Assembly (NCBI GenBank): GCA_015039365.1
Contig: WION01000588.1
Coordinates: forward strand, 1-30,658
Length of the DNA: 30,658 bases
Reading direction: 5' to 3'
Origin: Amanita rubescens
Taxonomy: Eukaryota > Basidiomycota > Agaricomycetes > Agaricales > Amanitaceae
Shown: positions 28,366 to 30,658 of the stretch, one piece after another
How the letters are laid out: the number at the start of each line of letters is the position of its first letter
Position numbering within the stretch: the first letter of the stretch is position 1
The notes under the pieces: generated by a model
Told to the model about the DNA's origin: nothing
Seen by the model: the letters and a program-made list of their open reading frames with translations, nothing else
The model's database searches: none
Translations under genes and position numbers: made by a program

Positions 28366-28665
28366 GGATGTAATTTTTGCGATGATTACGAGTCAACCTT
28401 CTTTTGACTGGGTTCAGGGTAGCATTACTAGGCCAGAGGATACCATTTACATTAGTAGTAACAAAATCGTCGATCGTCCACACTATATCTGTAACAATGC
28501 TAGTGGTAGCGTACAAAAGCCATTATTGCATTATCAATGGGATGCGCATAGTTTTCACAAATTCTCGCATGTCGTAATTTCTGAAATACCCTCCGATCGT
28601 GCCCCACTTGTCTTTCGCCTCTTTACCGGACTGCTCGTGGACAACCGTTGTAGTACGCTAGCTTG
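28366..28665 (-). pseudogene. Degenerate second copy of the stanniocalcin-like gene
   Basis: The order of DNA after GPI gene 2 repeats that after GPI gene 1. The 3' flank matches (GATTACGAGT, ACATTAGTAGTAACAAAATC against TATATTAGTAGCAACAAGATC). Two clear blocks of the minus-strand gene follow: AGCGTACAAAAGCCATTA (28508-28525 against 19165-19182) and GTCGTAATTTCTGAAATACC (28571-28590 against 19237-19256, one mismatch). Large parts of the gene between and beyond are missing or unrecognisable, and the frame is lost, so it is dead. A plus-strand frame over the same bases is a by-product. Confidence 0.7.
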
Positions 28666-29209
28666 AGCAACAGCGGGACGTACGGGAGGGAGAAGTAACG
28701 GGAGTACTGAGCCACGCCGGATCTTCCATTACTTGCAATGCGTCATATTCAAGTGAAGGTTCCTGTACCTTGACGTAATAACTTGAGCCAAAAAAAATGA
28801 CGACAACGAAAAAAAGCACCGCCCACCACACCCCTCAGCGACTAAGGATCCTGCTCCGACTGCGCCAACCGCGGGTCTATCTCGTCCTTATTCAGCACGC
28901 TCGCCTTGTCCAATTCAATGTTACAATATAAAGTCTTGCGATGGTCTAGTACGAGTGAGTTGGCACGAGTCTAGGCTAGTACCAGCAACTTGGGAGACGC
29001 GGGCGCGATCGAAGCGACCCACAACGAGTCTGTGTCCGAGGATTCGCCTACTAGCAGCAGCCCAAGGAGAGATCCAAGCATGCCACAAAGAGGCGGATAT
29101 AGGTACGGGTGACCCTCTTTCGGCAAACATCAAAGAGGAGCATAGATTCCGGAGACGGGTTCGACACTGCCGTGTTTGTGGTGGAACGACAAACGCGCGC
29201 GGTGTGAAA
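28666..29209. other. Region with one minus-strand coding-like fragment
   Basis: No complete gene supported. On the minus strand about 42 codons (28978-28852) are open and end naturally: LVLDHRKTLYCNIELDKASV followed by LNKDEIDPRLAQSEQDP and a stop. The composition looks like a genuine protein end, but no start, intron or family could be assigned. The frame at 29133-28921 on the same strand overlaps it and is less protein-like. Confidence 0.35.
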
Positions 29210-29749
29210 CTAAATCCAAAACTGGGTCGATTTCGTCAATGAAGTCAAAAAAAGTACATTCTGAGCGCCAGCCCGGGGAATTACATCTGCTATCGTACGT
29301 CCCAACTCATGATACTCTGCGTCTGCGGAATACAACACTATAATCCCGGGAGCAACCGACGAAACTGAAGAGTCTGAGGACCACCAGCGGGTCAATGCTG
29401 CCATTCGATTGAGTGAGCTATGGAGAGACGTGGTCAAATCATTGTTACCTACTTTACCACTCTCTTGAGTCTCTTCAGTTCCCTTGGAACCTCCGCTATC
29501 AGCTTGATCTTTTTGCGCATACTCCCTGAGGCACTTGTTAAGGCACTCAGAATACTTCTTCATGTCGTTTTTCTTTCTCCACTCGGTACACTTTTTGTTG
29601 CACTCGGAATATCTGTCCCCCTGCTTCTTGTCGATCACATCCGCCAGTGGTTTGAGATCGTGACCATCATTGTTGTTGATGGGGATAGAGAGGGTAGGGA
29701 GGATAGCAACGATGCTTAGAAGAAGGCAGAGCAAGAGAATGCGCAACAT
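29210..29749 (-). CDS. Small secreted protein with twin CX3C motifs
   Basis: One exon; 179 residues from the Met at 29749, or 188 from 29776. The later start opens directly into a signal peptide (MLRILLLCLLLSIVAILPTL, then SIP), and the TATA box suggests transcription begins near 29780, so it is preferred. The mature part has two CX3C pairs (SECNKKC and SECLNKC) 15 residues apart in a highly charged helical stretch. This is the arrangement of a disulfide-stapled helical hairpin as in CHCH/twin-CX3C proteins, but here behind a secretion signal. A Ser-rich region and a hydrophobic segment (SVAPGIIVLYSADAEYHELG) follow. I do not recognise the family. Small, secreted and Cys-paired are features of fungal effector-like proteins, but nothing shows such a role. 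Confidence 0.65.
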   Translation of the reverse strand: MLRILLLCLLLSIVAILPTLSIPINNNDGHDLKPLADVIDKKQGDRYSECNKKCTEWRKKNDMKKYSECLNKCLREYAQKDQADSGGSKGTEETQESGKVGNNDLTTSLHSSLNRMAALTRWWSSDSSVSSVAPGIIVLYSADAEYHELGRTIADVIPRAGAQNVLFLTSLTKSTQFWI

Positions 29750-29776
29750 TGTTGGAGGACGGGGAGTGACCAGCAC

Positions 29777-30403
29777 TTCTGAGGGCCGAGATGGGAGGCG
29801 ACCTGATTTTATAGAACTAGCAATCCACAGCAGTCAGCAGATCTACCGCATTCCTTGTGACCAGGTGCCGCTCGGCTATCTCTTGGCATTGATGTCGCTC
29901 AATTGCCCGCACCATTCCCCGATGATTCCTTCCTGATCTTGCCATTACCATAGTGTATTCTGTGGATCAAGTCAGTGAGAATCCTTTATGGTCGAGTGGC
30001 TTCCTCTCCCGACGCAACCTGACAGAGTAAAGGACTTCGCTTGACTTTACACATCAAACCAAGGCCAAAGCGATATTGATGGTGTTGTTGCATCTAACCA
30101 TGGCAGTGCACTTGTGAGCGTCTGGGAAACCGTTGCTGTTGCCAGTCGGGGATGGCGGTTTTCGTCCACGGCTGCTGGCTCGGCAGAGAACGTATTGTAT
30201 GCGAACGATGTGGACCGAGGGAATAACGCTGTCTAGTACGGCAGTATCGCTGATGTGTTCTGTCGACAAGGAGCACTCTTGCAACCCATTACTTGAAGCA
30301 CATACCACTCCATGATAGCGTATCTAATAAATGTAAATATTCATTGGTCAAGTCAGCAAGACAGATCATACGAACGGACATGATACGCCGCCCATACAAC
30401 CCT
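29777..30403. other. Intergenic region
   Basis: No gene supported; several short frames on both strands overlap and look random. It holds the promoter of the twin-CX3C gene and the 3' flank of the gene at the right edge. Confidence 0.4.
29807..29813 (-). promoter_or_regulatory. TATA box of the twin-CX3C gene
   Basis: TATAAAA on the minus strand, 58 bases upstream of the preferred start at 29749. Confidence 0.5.
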
Positions 30404-30658
30404 TTATTCCTCGTCCTCAAACCGAAGAATTTGTGCGTCTTCGTCAATCGGGACATTTATGTATCCTCTCTGAGCACGCCTAGTCACCGTATCAATCCAG
30501 GGCGAGATCCAACCGATGCTAGTAAGGTACCAGGACACCGATTGAAGAGTAGCGACGTGCTCCCTAAGGCAAATTTAAGGTCTTTCCCTGCAGCGGCACT
30601 GCACTACTCACTATCATTATGCATAATATCATCACCTTTTCAAAATCGACGAAGGTGG
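30404..30658 (-). CDS. 3' end of an unidentified gene (partial, runs off right edge)
   Basis: The last exon is 30563-30404 and is preceded, across a 71-nt intron with GT-AG ends (30635-30564), by a partial exon 30658-30636. The joined end reads [20 protein letters not shown], then [20 protein letters not shown] and [18 protein letters not shown] before the stop. The acidic tail and Trp-rich segment look like a conserved protein end, but the family was not recognised. The intron is proposed from splice consensus and frame only. Confidence 0.6.

Overview
The window looks like nuclear DNA of a mushroom-forming basidiomycete (Agaricomycetes). The protein families point there (a long series of F-box/leucine-rich proteins, a basidiomycete-type HNH gene, Kre9/Knh1-like GPI proteins, and a type I membrane family with paired ectodomain modules). 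So do the many introns of about 46-60 nt that can be placed by reading frame and homology. The genus was not determined. No tRNA, rRNA, CRISPR array or intact transposon was recognised. All identifications come from reading the translated sequence and from memory of the families; no search was run.

Layout. (1) 1-12.0 kb: a tandem array of six F-box paralogues, all on the minus strand. Four are intact (about 6.0, 9.1, 10.8 and 1.4 kb) and two are broken by small frameshifts (left edge and about 5.5 kb). Spacers share long stretches of sequence. Several carry short copies of the 3' end of the neighbouring dynamin gene, which suggests how the array spread. Two large spacers hold decayed pieces of unrelated genes: a coiled-coil fragment near 3.7 kb and a PH-domain signalling protein at 7.6-8.5 kb. 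(2) 12.2-15.3 kb: a complete ten-exon Vps1-type dynamin GTPase on the minus strand, divergent from (3) a seven- or eight-exon plasma-membrane Na+/H+ antiporter of the NHA1/SOD2 type at 15.55-17.4 kb. These two are the conserved housekeeping anchor of the window. (4) 17.9-19.6 kb: a GPI-anchored Kre9/Knh1-like wall protein convergent with a small secreted stanniocalcin-like protein. (5) 19.9-23.4 kb: a broken HNH gene, a cluster of short repeats, a decayed Ste6-type ABC transporter piece and otherwise gene-poor DNA. (6) 23.5-27.0 kb: two tandem genes for type I membrane proteins. (7) 27.4-28.7 kb: a second copy of the GPI gene together with a wrecked copy of the stanniocalcin-like gene, so the pair was duplicated as one cassette. 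(8) 28.7-30.66 kb: a secreted protein with two CX3C motifs, and the last exons of an unidentified minus-strand gene running off the right edge.

Biologically, the array and the cell-surface genes are typical accessory, fast-evolving content around a conserved VPS1-NHA1 pair. F-box proteins act in SCF ubiquitin ligases, the surface genes sit at the wall or membrane, and no operon-like joint pathway is implied. The most unusual observations are the dynamin-tail 'scars' inside the F-box spacers, the duplicated wall-protein/secreted-protein cassette with a shared promoter motif, and the internal duplication within the type I membrane proteins.
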